A stretch of 64,000 bases of DNA from Epiperipatus broadwayi (taxonomy: Eukaryota; Onychophora; Udeonychophora; Euonychophora; Peripatidae), in contig JAQFVV010012394.1 of NCBI GenBank assembly GCA_028023455.1, positions 19,736,353-19,800,352 of the forward strand, written 5' to 3'. Of the stretch, positions 1-10,254 are shown piece after piece. The position numbers were made by a program, and so were the translations under genes. Numbering within the stretch: position 1 is the stretch's first letter; every line of letters starts with the position of its first letter. The notes below the pieces were generated by a model, which saw only the letters and a list, made by a program, of their open reading frames with translations, was not told the DNA's origin and searched no databases.

Positions 1-627
1 TCCTGAAATTGCATATTTAAAAAAAAACATGGCCGTGAGCTTTGTAGATAGGACAATGCCCAAGTGGCAATTTTTGTAAACATTTCCAATAGAAACCTTG
101 ATTCTTGACTTCACACTGTTCTATTTTTATTTTCAATTCCTTAGTATACATATTTTATATTCAATTGTAATTTTATCATTTCTGTAAGAAAATTTGTTTT
201 CTGTAATGTCTAAACCAGTTCTATTATACATGGGGGAAAATACAAACAATGTATAATTAAAGTTATAAAGATTATTTCATTAATCAATATGAAAAACCAA
301 TATTTAAGTGGTAATTTAAGAACAAATAACTAGCTATTATAATTAACTGAATGCAGTTTATATTGTGTTTATCATTAAATAAGTTATTATGTTTATATTA
401 ATATAAGCTCTGCAAATATGGTTACAAATATGGCATTCTACTCTGTGATAAATATGATCTAAACACCATTTTTCATAAATAATTTATTATGCTGTAATCA
501 ATTTGCAGTGTCCCATAAAATGGGAATGATTACCAAATTTGTTACCACATTGATTATTCTTTCATCTGCTACCTCTAATTAAATGCTCATCATAGTGAGA
601 AAATGTTTTCTATTATGACTGTTTAAG
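1..627. other. AT-rich non-coding DNA
   Basis: No open frame, RNA fold or repeat that I recognise. The sequence is A/T-rich with short homopolymer runs. It ends where the family A repeat begins. Confidence 0.6.
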
Positions 628-886
628 AACATTAAGATCTAGGTGCAGTGCTCTCAGATCCAAGGCTCCTCACTGATGATGGCCACAAGCCAGAAACTAG
701 TCTGGGGATATTGGATGAGTAGGCACTAGATAGGGATTTTATGCACAAGCCTTCTGGTATCCACTGATTGCTCTGTTTGCCACAGGGTGGCACTACTATA
801 TGGGGAGTTTTGCCTTTGTTTACAACAAATTATGTGCTAGTATAGAGATGGTGATCATGTGATTTTTGATGGTTTAACATTATTAA
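628..886 (+). repeat. Family A repeat with hammerhead ribozyme, partial unit
   Basis: This copy carries the hammerhead segment (648-726), then the unit's tail (GGGTGGCACTAC, then GAGTTTTGCC). It runs straight into what is the start of the unit in other copies (GGTGATCATGTGAT). A tail joined to a head means it spans the junction between two consecutive units, as expected for tandem or circular templates. Related copies lie at 7979-8147, 12545-12990 (minus), 18130-18245 (minus), 18258-18735, 32000-32215 and 33120-33235. No protein is encoded. It is either a retrozyme-like or a Penelope-type non-autonomous element. Confidence 0.8.
648..726 (+). ncRNA. Hammerhead ribozyme, type I, family A (core intact)
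   Basis: Read directly: CTGATGA at 673-679; stem II TGGC (680-683) with GCCA (689-692) around loop CACAA; GAAA at 693-696; stem III within the palindrome ACTAGT (696-701); then C702 completes the GTC cleavage triplet. Stem I pairs TCCTCA (667-672) with TGGGGA (703-708), continues ATCC (658-661) with GGAT (713-716), CTC (653-655) with GAG (717-719) and GTGC (648-651) with GCAC (723-726). The internal loop between the first two stem I segments is where type I ribozymes contact loop II. Predicted cleavage is after C702. Stem III is so short that activity may need a dimer, as known for some natural hammerheads. All core bases that I checked are present. It lies upstream of the PI3K exon on the same strand. 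Confidence 0.85.
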
Positions 887-1479
887 TTATTTATGTTTGT
901 TTGATAAAATGATTGGTTAAAAGTGTAATTCAGCATATCCTTATTTCAAGCACTGTAATTGGCAAGAAATAATTTGTTAAAAATTAAATTAGAATTGTAA
1001 CAATTATTTCAAATATACCCTAAAATATATATTGTTTTGTAGGCTCATTAAAAAAAAAAAGAATAAGAACAGAATACCAGGAATGATGATTAAAAAGCTG
1101 AAAGAAAAAAAAGAGGAAGATCAATGAAATGGTGGACAGCATATGGAGGAATGGTCTAGAAGAAGATATACAGTATAAGATTTCTGGTTAAGAACACACT
1201 CATCATTAAAAAATTCTGAAGAGATAGAATGTAAATGGAAAAGTAGAACAAAGAAAGATGATGAAATCTTTTGGAAGAAAAAATTGCCAAGGAAGAAGTT
1301 AATAGACATCATGCAAAATATCAAATAACAAATTAAAGCATCCACATATGGACATTTGCTTGGTTTGTATAAAATAGCCCTACCTCCGTTTATCATTTGG
1401 TTTTTCTCTTTTTCTGGAATTAAAATGGACACCTCCTCTTACTAACGGCAGTTAATGATGATAAACATCCAACATCACG
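887..1479. other. AT-rich non-coding DNA
   Basis: An open frame of 103 codons on the minus strand (1121-1432) is low-complexity and matches nothing I know. Purine-rich sequence at 1080-1290 could be an eroded element. Nothing else is visible. Confidence 0.5.
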
Positions 1480-1740
1480 TAATTCAATATTTTTTCATAT
1501 TTCATTAATACCATACAAATATACTGAATGAAATTATTCACAGAATTAAACTTGGATAGAGTGATTTTCTTATCTAACTCAGTATTATTTTTAACTTATG
1601 GATATGAGACTTGGACACGTAACAGAAAAGCAATATAGAGATTTCAGCCCACTCAATGAAATATAGAGAAATGTATGTTGGGGGAAAGAAGAAGAGACTG
1701 AAAACGAAGTACTTTAATTAGAAAACAAACATCTACTATT
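1480..1740 (+). mobile_element. RTE/BovB-like LINE fragment, eroded
   Basis: The DNA around 1530-1560 (encoding RIKLG) and 1598-1640 (encoding LTYGYETW.RN) matches the same stretch of the better-preserved RTE copy at 48820-48980. That region lies C-terminal to the reverse transcriptase core. The reading frame is broken several times. The homology fades upstream of about 1525, and the element is truncated at both ends. Confidence 0.6.
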
Positions 1741-1792
1741 AATATCATTGAAAGAATTCAGTAGGCAATAATAAAATTTCTAATATGTAAAT

Positions 1793-1820
1793 AATGGTGA
1801 TCATGTGATATTTGGTATTA
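1793..1820 (+). repeat. Family A fragment (unit head)
   Basis: Holds ATGGTGATCATGTGAT, the signature of the family A unit start also seen at 850, 18308, 30646 and 33208. No ribozyme segment is attached. Confidence 0.5.
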
Positions 1821-3567
1821 CAATATATAATTTTTACAATATGTATATTTTATAAAAATCTAGATTTTTTTTTTAAAAAAAAAAAAGAGATAAGGTAAAA
1901 TATTCCCCCTCTCGCAATTATGAATTTAAAAATAAAAAAAATTCCTCAATTTTTTTATTTTTAAAAATTAAACAATTTATTTAATGAATTATATATATAT
2001 AGAAATTATCCCATCGACAAACTTAGATTATTGTTTGGTCATTAGTCCATTCTTTTGGCTAGAGAAGTTTATTATGCCGTGTAATTTTATTTGATGGTTA
2101 CAATTATTTATATTCAGTACTGTAATAATAAATAAATAAATTAAAAATTATTATAAAACGAATATTGTATTTTAAATGCATACAGCTAGTTAAAATTATT
2201 TAAATATTTTTACAATTATAAATACCATTAAAAAATTCAGTATTGAGTTACTATTGAGAGATAATACCGTATTGGAATTTTACAAAAAAAAAAAAAACGG
2301 TTACATTTCTTTAATCATAATGCACCTTATATATTTATTAAATTTATTTGCTTTTTTTTCTCTCCTACGTCAGCTTGCTAATTTTAATGTTATTTAATGT
2401 AGCAGCCGTTATATTATTGTTGAGTAGAAACTGTTTTTAAAAGGAACCAATAAATAAGGTTGGAATTACATTTCCTGGCGTCAGAACATCAAATCAAGTA
2501 TGTTAACCAACCATATCCTGTTAGTGAAACATACAGCGGGTTTTTACACGATTCTTTGAGTTGGATTTAATCCGAACACATTCATGTATTTTAAAAGAGA
2601 TCGTTGACTTTTAATTTGGTGAGTTAACACATTTTACTGACCATATATTTTAGTAATAATAATAATTATTTTTTGTTATTATAAAATAATATTTGTTTTT
2701 ATACAAATCTGATCTAGGAAGTATCGATATTTGCTATGAAGTTTTCTGACCTGCCTTTCTAACCACCTTACAATAGCAAAGATTTCCTGGATTATTCATT
2801 TGACGTCTTTCTTTTAATAACCTAAATAATTTATGCTTAGACTTAATATTTCTCCAAAATCCTCATTTTATCATTTCCCCCAAATACAATTATTTTCCGT
2901 TACTTGTAATCGTGTGCAGCTCTAAGTCTAGTGAAAACAATCACACGCGACGAAAGTCCGTCTCTGATAGCAAGTTTTTTACCTTTACTTAAAAATCTTA
3001 TTTTTTCTCCTATTGTATAATGTAATAAAAAAATTAGAAATAATACAATTTATACTCCCCTCTAAGTAAATACAGTAGAATTATTATTTACCGCTAAATT
3101 GTCAAAGCTCTCCGTAAATCTAATCGGAGTTATCCCCACGTCTTTGTATATATACTCTGTACATGTATATTTGTGTTACTGGATATATTTTAATAGCTAA
3201 ATTTACAGTTTCTTAATTTCGCATCTTCATGAAGGTAATAAGTCCTGATTAAGTTTATGTATATATGTGTATGCACACAGATTATATATTTTAATGATTC
3301 CGTTTGTATATCTTGCTGTATATGCCGTAGCTATATATGTCTCATTAAAATTCTTTTATATTAAATGGTTCAAATTATAATTTAAATCCTCTAAGAAAAA
3401 TAATTTGTTGTTGAGTTTTTCTTTTAAATCAGTATCTTTTCAAAACTATTTTTTTTTTTTTTTCAAACTTGTTTTTGTGTTTGTGTTTTCAATTTTTCAA
3501 ACTAATCTTCTTTGTTATCAATTGTTATAGCTGCTAAAACGTTTTTTTTTTTAAATATTTGTTTTAG
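1821..3567. other. Upstream region / 5' intron of the PI3K gene
   Basis: Mostly free of the dispersed repeats seen elsewhere. The stretch 2900-3140 is slightly less AT-rich and has several CpGs (for example near 2946-2962), so a non-coding first exon or promoter could lie here, but no TATA box, initiator or donor site is convincing. The end (3541-3567) is a T-rich tract closed by TTGTTTTAG, the splice acceptor of the PI3K exon. Confidence 0.45.
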
Positions 3568-3587
3568 GAGGCGAGGTTTTATTCACC

Positions 3588-3728
3588 ATGGCCCCTACAA
3601 GTTATATATACGATATTTGGTCGATGGAAACCGATTCGCCTGATATTGTTGTGGATTGTTTAATGCCTAATGGATTAATTATTCCGTTACATGTTCGGAG
3701 AGATAGTACACTTCTGGATATAAAACAG
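3588..3728 (+). CDS. Class IA PI3-kinase catalytic subunit p110, first coding exon (partial)
   Basis: Encodes 47 residues that look like the N-terminus of the adaptor-binding domain of p110, the lipid kinase that makes PIP3 at the plasma membrane and binds p85-type regulatory subunits through this domain. Seen: YDIWSMETDSPDIVVDCLMP followed by NGLIIPLHVRRDSTLLDIKQ. Vertebrate p110 alpha, beta and delta share the pattern (acidic or aromatic start, V-D/E-C/F-L-L-P-N/T-G, R-x-A/S-T-L/I, then IK). The exon runs 3568-3728: acceptor TTTTAG ends at 3567, the start is in a strong Kozak context (CACCATGG), and the donor CAG/GTAAGG leaves a phase-0 intron. The 20-nt leader shows that at least one non-coding exon lies upstream. 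I cannot say which isoform it is orthologous to, and no further p110 exon was found in the window. Confidence 0.8.
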
Positions 3729-3730
3729 GT

Positions 3731-4624
3731 AAGGAATTTATATTGTTAATTGGCGGTCCGTGAAATATTTGAAAGTGCCATTAGGTTTCCTAATTTAAAT
3801 AATTAAAAACCTTTTAGCGTGCTTTCGGCAAAATACTGTAATAATAACGTCGTTGTCAATTAACTAGCTGTAGTAATTTGGAAGTAAGAATTAGTAATAC
3901 TGTTTAATTTTAAAATGTAGAAAAAAATATGCTTAACTAATCTTCTTGCTAATTTTCTATTAACAACGATATTATTAAACTTACGTTTTATCCAAATATA
4001 TTTAACACACTTAAGTAGATATATTAACGTGTTTTCAACATTTTTTGACTTTGCTTGAGGAAGCAAATTGGAGCCGTTTGGGTAATTATGAATGTCTTTA
4101 CATTGCTCGAGTAACGTCTATGGTAGAATGTTATTTATAGACACTTGCATTTGACGAGTACATATGCATGCATGTCAGGTGTAGGTGTCCAGGTGATGGA
4201 GAAGTATGTCAATATTTTGGATGACGCTCACAAGTAATTAAACTCAATTTTCACTCATTTTGAATGATAATTTTTGAAGATATAAAATTTAGCTAGTTTC
4301 TTATAAATGTCTCTTTGATGTAATTCTATTTTAGCATCTCTTTTTTTTTTTTTAGAATTTAATTTCGTTAGATTATGAATAAGGAACATTTTTAAATACT
4401 AAGGGGGAAATAAAATTTATAAAAACTTTTGAAGGTTCATTTTATTTAGATAATGAATTTGAAACTTTGTTTATTAAGTTCTATTCATGTAAACATTAGT
4501 GTAATATTTCAGTTAATGAATTCATCACTGCATTGGCTGATTCTAGTGCACTTTATTAAAAGTGCTTTGGCTGTTCTAGTTTTCTTTTTTATGACATATA
4601 GTTTACTTTTTTCCGATATGAATA
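3731..4624. other. Intronic DNA, no feature seen
   Basis: Short open frames here (3860-4066 minus, 4453-4641 plus) are low-complexity and unconserved-looking. No repeat family is recognised before 4625. Confidence 0.5.
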
Positions 4625-4990
4625 TAATTAGAGGTGTTTGAACACAGATTTTCAAGCTCTCTTCACCTATCCACTTCTTCTTATATAACCGATATACATA
4701 ACCACATACATGTGAAAAAATAAATGATCTCCAATATATGCATTTCATGCTGAAACAGCACTCATCAGTTGGTCCAGACTATCATCTCCCACTCACATAT
4801 ATAATCAGTGCTCAGTTTATATTAAGATTGCAAATCTTCAAACTGTAATAGACAGGCTTTAGTCTTTTCCACCCTTCAACTCTTCACCCATCTATATTAT
4901 TGAAAATCTGATGATGGAATGCTCAAAGTCCATGTTTATGTTAATATTTTTGTCATACCCATGTTGACTTTAAGTCACTCTGACCCCTAA
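4625..4990 (-). repeat. Family B repeat with hammerhead ribozyme
   Basis: Read on the minus strand, the unit has a ~180-nt leader, then the hammerhead (4790 to 4731), then a ~100-nt tail that contains ATGTATGTGG and ends in a GTTCAAA-type motif near 4640. That ending resembles a pol III B box (other copies read GGGTTCAAATCC). A near-collinear copy lies at 51650-51995, with others at 16451-16740, 46730-46985 and 47420-47690. No coding capacity. Confidence 0.75.
4731..4790 (-). ncRNA. Hammerhead ribozyme, family B (core CTGATGA and GAAA present)
   Basis: On the minus strand: CTGATGA (4768-4762), stem II GTGCTG with CAGCAT around TTT, GAAA (4746-4743), a short stem III in the palindrome ATGCAT or the overlapping ATGCATAT, and stem I CCAA (4772-4769) with TTGG (4734-4731). 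The likely cleavage triplet is ATA. G10.1 faces U instead of C, so stem II is weaker at its base. Stem I is only 4 bp before mismatches. Probably a weakened but recognisable ribozyme. Confidence 0.65.
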
Positions 4991-5084
4991 TGTGTAAGAC
5001 CATAATATGTTCATTTAAATACATAGTAAAAGGATGGGCAGAATTCAGACTGAATCAGTAATATTTGAATACAAGTATAATGTA

Positions 5085-5150
5085 TATACTGAACTTTAGA
5101 TGTAACTAGAGGGGATTTGAACACAGACTTTCAAGCTCCCTTCATTTAAA
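5085..5150 (-). repeat. Family B tail fragment
   Basis: Only the terminal part of family B is present (on the + strand it reads GGGGATTTGAACACAGAC, then TTTCAAGCTCCC). It matches 4632-4665 and 16455-16490. Confidence 0.55.
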
Positions 5151-7445
5151 ATTCTATAGGTCAATAAGTATAGTCCTATTTAAACAAAGAAAATTAAAAC
5201 TTCATTTGCAGAATTATTATAAAATTCTCCAAATACCATAATATTACATTCTTGGTACCATCCAATATTGATCAGTAAATTGGTATCTAGTCATTATTAA
5301 CTAAAGGTAAAAGTATTGGGTCAATGTAAATTAGCAAATAAGCATTGATGTGTGACCTGTAAAAAACATGCAATAACATTGCTATATAACGCTTCATCTC
5401 TAGCAAGAAAGATCGTTATGTTTTTATGAGATCTAACTAATGGTTCACTTTTTTCGTTTTGCTTCTATAGTTTTCTTCAAAAGTATAAAAAGTATTTACC
5501 ATTTACTTAAATATTTAACAAGAAGATTGGCTTTCTTAGTTTTGTAAAGCTTCAAGATATCTGTTATCACTGTAAATAAAGCAATTCTCAATTGGTTTGC
5601 TAGATTGACATTTGTAAATATTGAATGCTTGGCAATTTTTGGCTAAACTAGATTTGGATAAAAATCTGGTTACATTAATACACATTTGAAAATGGATTGT
5701 TTTTAAATCATGATTTTCAAAGCAGTTATTTTTCAGATCCTACACAGAAATTACAAAGATCCAACATTGATATAAATTTAGATTTTGTAGCATTGTCTAA
5801 TTGTAAACGAATCAAGTTATAAGGAACCAGAACATCATCTGGTGTCAAAAAGAGTTTCACTGACACTTTACTTGAGTTTAAGATTTTTGAATTTTTGAAA
5901 CTCTATTAAAATTATTCTAATTATATATTTTTATTAAGCACAAGTGAGTATATATAAATATTTAAAGGTTTTAACCTTTGAAACTGTATTTTGTATTATG
6001 TTTTCTGGGGACTCTCATTTTTGTTTACTCAGGGTTGAGAAATGGAATGTGGCATTTTCTCAAATGATGAATGGCAATTAGAGCATTGATTGAGAATTCC
6101 TGATGAGAGAAGTATAATAAGAACAATTGCATTTTATTTCAAATATAGATTGTTCTAGTGCTTAGTAATATTAAGCAAAAAGGCTGATCATGTTAACATA
6201 TTTGGACCTCCGTTTCTTTAATTGGGAAACAACAAAATTCCTGAAAAATTTTTATTTCTTCTTTAAGGTCGTAGAAGTGCTTGGACATGTGTGCTCTTTG
6301 CTTAGCTGGTGATCCTAATGGTGTTACAATATACCATCATATATCTCTTCAATATCCATCAATGTTTCATTAAACTATCTATTATTTAACTTACTATTTT
6401 ATATAAAGTTAATACATTGGTTACCACATTCAACTTTATTAAAGAATTTGCATATAAATTTTGTTGGTGAGTAAAAAAAAAATGGTTCCACTGTTGATGC
6501 TTATTTTTAATTAAAGCAACAACTCTTGTTTGAGATCTTATGACAGTTAGAGAACAGTCTTTAAAAATTGCTTAATTATCATACAGTAGATCCAAACACT
6601 GTTATTGACTTCTTCGGATGCTTGAATATTTTACGAACTCCCATGCAATAAACTGTGTGATTATTTATATGTCTTGAATTTAAAGCATTAAAAGTGATAC
6701 AATAAAGTTTTTTACACACAAATACTTGCTTTATATTTTGTATCATTGATTGCTCTCAAATGAAGTATAAATTATGGTATAGATTGCTTTAAGAAGGTTT
6801 AAATATCATTAGCCATGCATTTTATCAGGTTAGGACAACTCATATTTATGTACAATTTTTTTTAAAAGTTGAATGCCAAAAATGTAACAACTTTACATAT
6901 TTGATAACAGGGAACTTTTTTTTTTTTTGACAATTAACCTACAAAACTCATAACTTGCTTTCATAACAGATGTGGTTTCATGAAACAGTTCATTTGCGAA
7001 CTGATTTCTTTTTGCATAAGGATCATTTTAAAATAAAATAACCAAATGGCTTTATTGCGTAAAAATTTAAAATTTGAGTACCAGAAATGCAAGAATTGGA
7101 ATTGATCTGTAGACTTTACCCCCCAGGGTCTAAGATTATACCATTGCATGAACCCATGGAAGACATTTAAACTTGATTTTTATTAAGTTTAATCAAACTA
7201 ATAGCATTCAGTATTATATTATTTTTAAGTGGAACCAATTTTCTCATGGAACCATTTCTTTTACGAATAAATAATTAGCCATCCATTTATCAGTGAACAA
7301 AAAACGTTCACTAACAGTGATTTTTCTGTTATCTTAGCCATCACAGAAAATGCTAAGATCTTGTGACTTAAGATAATGAAAAAAAAAATTGGCATAATAG
7401 TAAAATCTTTAAAATAACTATTATTGTGTTTTTATCTTGGGTTCA
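5151..7445. other. Intronic DNA, no feature seen
   Basis: AT-rich sequence without a recognisable gene, RNA fold or repeat family. Short open frames such as 6961-7149 (minus) look random. Confidence 0.5.
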
Positions 7446-7921
7446 CAGTTTTCATCATCATCAACCATTATCAATCAACTGCAGGATGAAGGTCTCTCCA
7501 AGTTCATTCCATCTTCTCTGATCTTTAGCTGCTCTTCTCCAAATTACCCCTGTACCCTTTCTTATTTCATCCATCCATCTCACATGTGATCTCTTTCTGG
7601 GTCTTTTACAATCACTTGGAATCCAGTTTAAGATTTCAATTGTCCATCTGTTATCATCTCTTCTAGCAATATGTCCAGCCCAACTCCACTTTAGTCTTTT
7701 AATTTTATCAATGAGGTCAGTAACACCTATTTGTTCTCTTACCCATATATTGCATTTTCAATCTCTTCTTGTTACCCCCAACATGTATCTTACCATACTT
7801 CTTTGAGTGGTCTGAAGACTCTGTATTGCTCTTCTATTAAATGTCCAAGTCTCAGATTCATAAGTAAGAATTGCTGAAACACATTTATTAAAAACCTTCC
7901 GTTTCAAAAACATAGGCATAG
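7446..7921 (-). mobile_element. RTE/BovB-like LINE, 3' end fragment
   Basis: The minus strand encodes the C-terminal domain of an RTE-clade ORF2: an LTYESETW-like start, then matches to WAGHIARRDDNRWTIEILNW and KRPRKRSHVRWMDEIRK. It ends in a (TGATGA)-type simple-repeat tail (+ strand ATCATCATCA near 7446), as is typical of RTE elements. No RT core remains. It is collinear with 11755-12083 and with 48905-49303. Several frame breaks make it a relic. Confidence 0.8.
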
Positions 7922-7978
7922 TTGTATAGCTAACTAAATCAGTAAATAGGGGCTGCTAGAGAGTTGTATTAAATCCTA

Positions 7979-8147
7979 ACATGTATGTGCAGTGCTCTCA
8001 GATCCAAGGCAACTCCCTGATGAAAGCCACGATCTAGCAACTAGTTGGGAGATATTAGATGAATAGGCACTAGATAGGGATTTTACACAGACTTTGCATC
8101 TATTGATTACTAAAGCTTGCACTAGGTGGCATTACTGTATGGAGAGT
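7979..8147 (+). repeat. Family A repeat, truncated by LINE copy 1
   Basis: Carries the hammerhead segment (7989-8070) and the GTGGCATTACTGTATGGAGAGT tail. It stops exactly where the LINE sequence begins, so the LINE inserted into, or recombined with, this repeat. The ribozyme core is damaged: CTGATGA (8017-8023) is intact, GAAAC has become GCAAC (8037-8041), and the cleavage triplet is GTT. Confidence 0.7.
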
Positions 8148-10140
8148 ATTAGTTTTTCAGAAAATGAACTAAATGAGGTAGAGAAGAAATTGAAAAGTGG
8201 GAAGGCAAGAGGTTTAGATGGATGGGCAGCAGAGATGGTAATGAATTTAGGATATAGGGCAAAAGTAAAGTTATTATCCTGTTTTAATAAAATGGCACAG
8301 AATAGAGTTTTCCCAAGTAGTTGGAGTAATACAAGAATAAGGTTATTATTTAAAGGAAAGGGTAAGGATCATAGAAAGTTGAATAATTATAGACCGATAG
8401 CGGTAACATCAGTTTTATATAAAGTTTTCTCGTATATGGTGGCTAGTAAAGTTGTAAAATGGATGGAAGGGAATAATGTAGTGGGTGAAATGCAAGGAGG
8501 TTTTAGATTAGATAGGCGTATAGGAGATAGTTTATTTGTAGTTACACAACTTATGGATATGAGTAGGAATGCAGATAAACAGTTATATATGAGTTTTATA
8601 GATATAGAGAAGGCATATGATAGAGTAAATAGAAATAGATTATGGATAAGTTTAGCAAATTTGGGAATGGATGAAGCTTTAATAGATATTATTAAGAAAT
8701 TATATGAAAATAATTATTATATATATCAATTAGAGAATATAGAATCAATTAAAGTTAAAAATGGTGTGGGACTAAGGCAAGGATGCCCTATGTCACCTAT
8801 TTTGTTTGTGTTGTATTTGAGTGAAATGGAAAGAGCAATAGAAAGATTAGGAAGAGGGATAGAGATACCGTTAATAGGTAGTAAGGGAGTATATATTTTG
8901 TCAGGTCTTTTTTTTGCAGATGATATATTTTTGTGTGCAGAAAAAAGAGAAGATATGGAAGTTATGTTGAGGACATGTGCAAGGGTGGGTAAAGAGATGG
9001 GGATTAAATTTAGTGAAGAAAAATCAAATATAATGATGGTTAATACTGAGGAAAGAGAAGATGTAGAATTTTTATTGGGAGATATTAAGTTAAGTGTGGT
9101 GAATAGATATAGTTATTTGGGAATTATTTTAAGTAATCAGAAAAATTATTTGGATGAATGGGAGAAAAAATTGATAAATGAAGCAAAGAAAAGAAAGGGA
9201 TTGATAAAGAAATTAACAGGTATTTTCATATAATAAATATGATGTAGCTAGAATTATATGGAAAGGAGTTGCAGTAGCAGGGTTAACATATGGTAATGAT
9301 GCATTATATGTTAGTAAAAAGATATTAGATTATTTAGAAAAAGCTCAAAGGGAAGTAGGAAGACATGCATTGGATGCAGAAGTATGGACAGCAAGGGAGG
9401 CAATTCAAGGAGAAATGGGATGGTCAAGTTTTCATATGAGAGATGCAAAAAGTAAAATGAAAATGTTTGGTAGATTGCAGTTTATGGATAATAAAAGAAT
9501 AGCTAAAATAGTATTTAATTGGGTTATGAGTAAAGAGCAGGTAACAAGATGGGTGAGAAAGGTAATGCGCTATGCAAAAGATTTGGATAAAGAATTTATA
9601 TCAGTATATTTGTACAAAAGATGGGATGATTGTGTTAAGAGGATTATTGAGTGTTATAGTAGTAAGGAATGGGATAAAAGAATAAATTTATTAATAAAGA
9701 CTAGGGAATTAGAGAGATGGAGAAATAGTATGGAGAGTAAAAAGAGTTTAAATATATATAGAAATAAACTGAATATTAGGTGTGAGTTAATATATGATAA
9801 TAGTAAGGAAAGTAGTTTATTGTTTAAGGCTCGAACGGGATCTTTAGCTACAAAAGAATATACATGTAAATGGAAAAATATGGGTGATTTATTTTGTAAA
9901 TTATGTAAGGAAGGAATTGAAAATATTAGGCATTTGTTAATTGAATGTAAATGTTTGAAAACAGAAAGGGTACATATAATGAAGTTGTGGAAAAATAAAT
10001 ATGAAAAGAGTGATTATACAGAAAGTGAATTATTGGTTTTTATGCTGGGTTTGGGAAAAGATAAGGGGGATTTAGATATAAAGGTTATAGAGTTGACAAA
10101 AATTACGTTGTGGAAATGGGATAGAGCAGATTATGGGTAA
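8148..10140 (+). pseudogene. LINE ORF2 reverse transcriptase, frameshifted
   Basis: RNA-templated DNA synthesis for target-primed retrotransposition. Visible in order: KLKSGKARGLDGWAAEM linker (8181-8240), KLNNYRPIAV (near 8380), motif A SFIDIEKAYDRV (8592-8627), GLRQGCPMSPILF (8769-8807), catalytic FADD (8913-8924), the YLGI thumb (near 9110), and a C-terminal C-X2-C...H-X4-C finger (9893-9950). An extra G at 9219/9220 (relative to copy 2) shifts the frame and gives a stop at 9231. The frame resumes and runs to TAA at 10138. The first ATG (8094) lies in the neighbouring family A repeat, so it is not the natural start. All catalytic residues are intact, but the protein is split. Confidence 0.9.
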
Positions 10141-10254
10141 ATTTAGAGTGGGGAATGTAAAAGAAAGTGGCTAACAGGTTTATCTGAGCATAATTGCTGA
10201 GATATTCTTGACTTCGTTTAAGGAGAAGCCATAATACATCACATCACATCACAT
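8148..10254 (+). mobile_element. Non-LTR retrotransposon (LINE), copy 1, 5'-truncated
   Basis: Holds the linker, full reverse transcriptase, thumb and C-terminal Cys/His domain, then a ~110-bp 3' UTR ending in a (CATCA)n tail at 10236-10254. The endonuclease and any ORF1 are missing. It is nearly identical to 39770-41741, with about a dozen single-base differences counted by eye over ~1.97 kb, implying recent activity of the family. The C-terminal layout (GEMGWSSFHMRDAK, then CX2C-X-HX4C) occurs in LINEs of several marine invertebrates and ticks. I do not assign a clade. No target-site duplication was recognised. Confidence 0.9.

Noticed and set aside
4905-4925. CTGATGA in the family B leader (also at 51914) as a second ribozyme core
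   Set aside because: No GAAA partner or stem II follows within a suitable distance.
8094-8147. ATG at 8094 as natural start of the LINE ORF
   Set aside because: These codons lie in the family A repeat, not in LINE sequence; the LINE is 5'-truncated.
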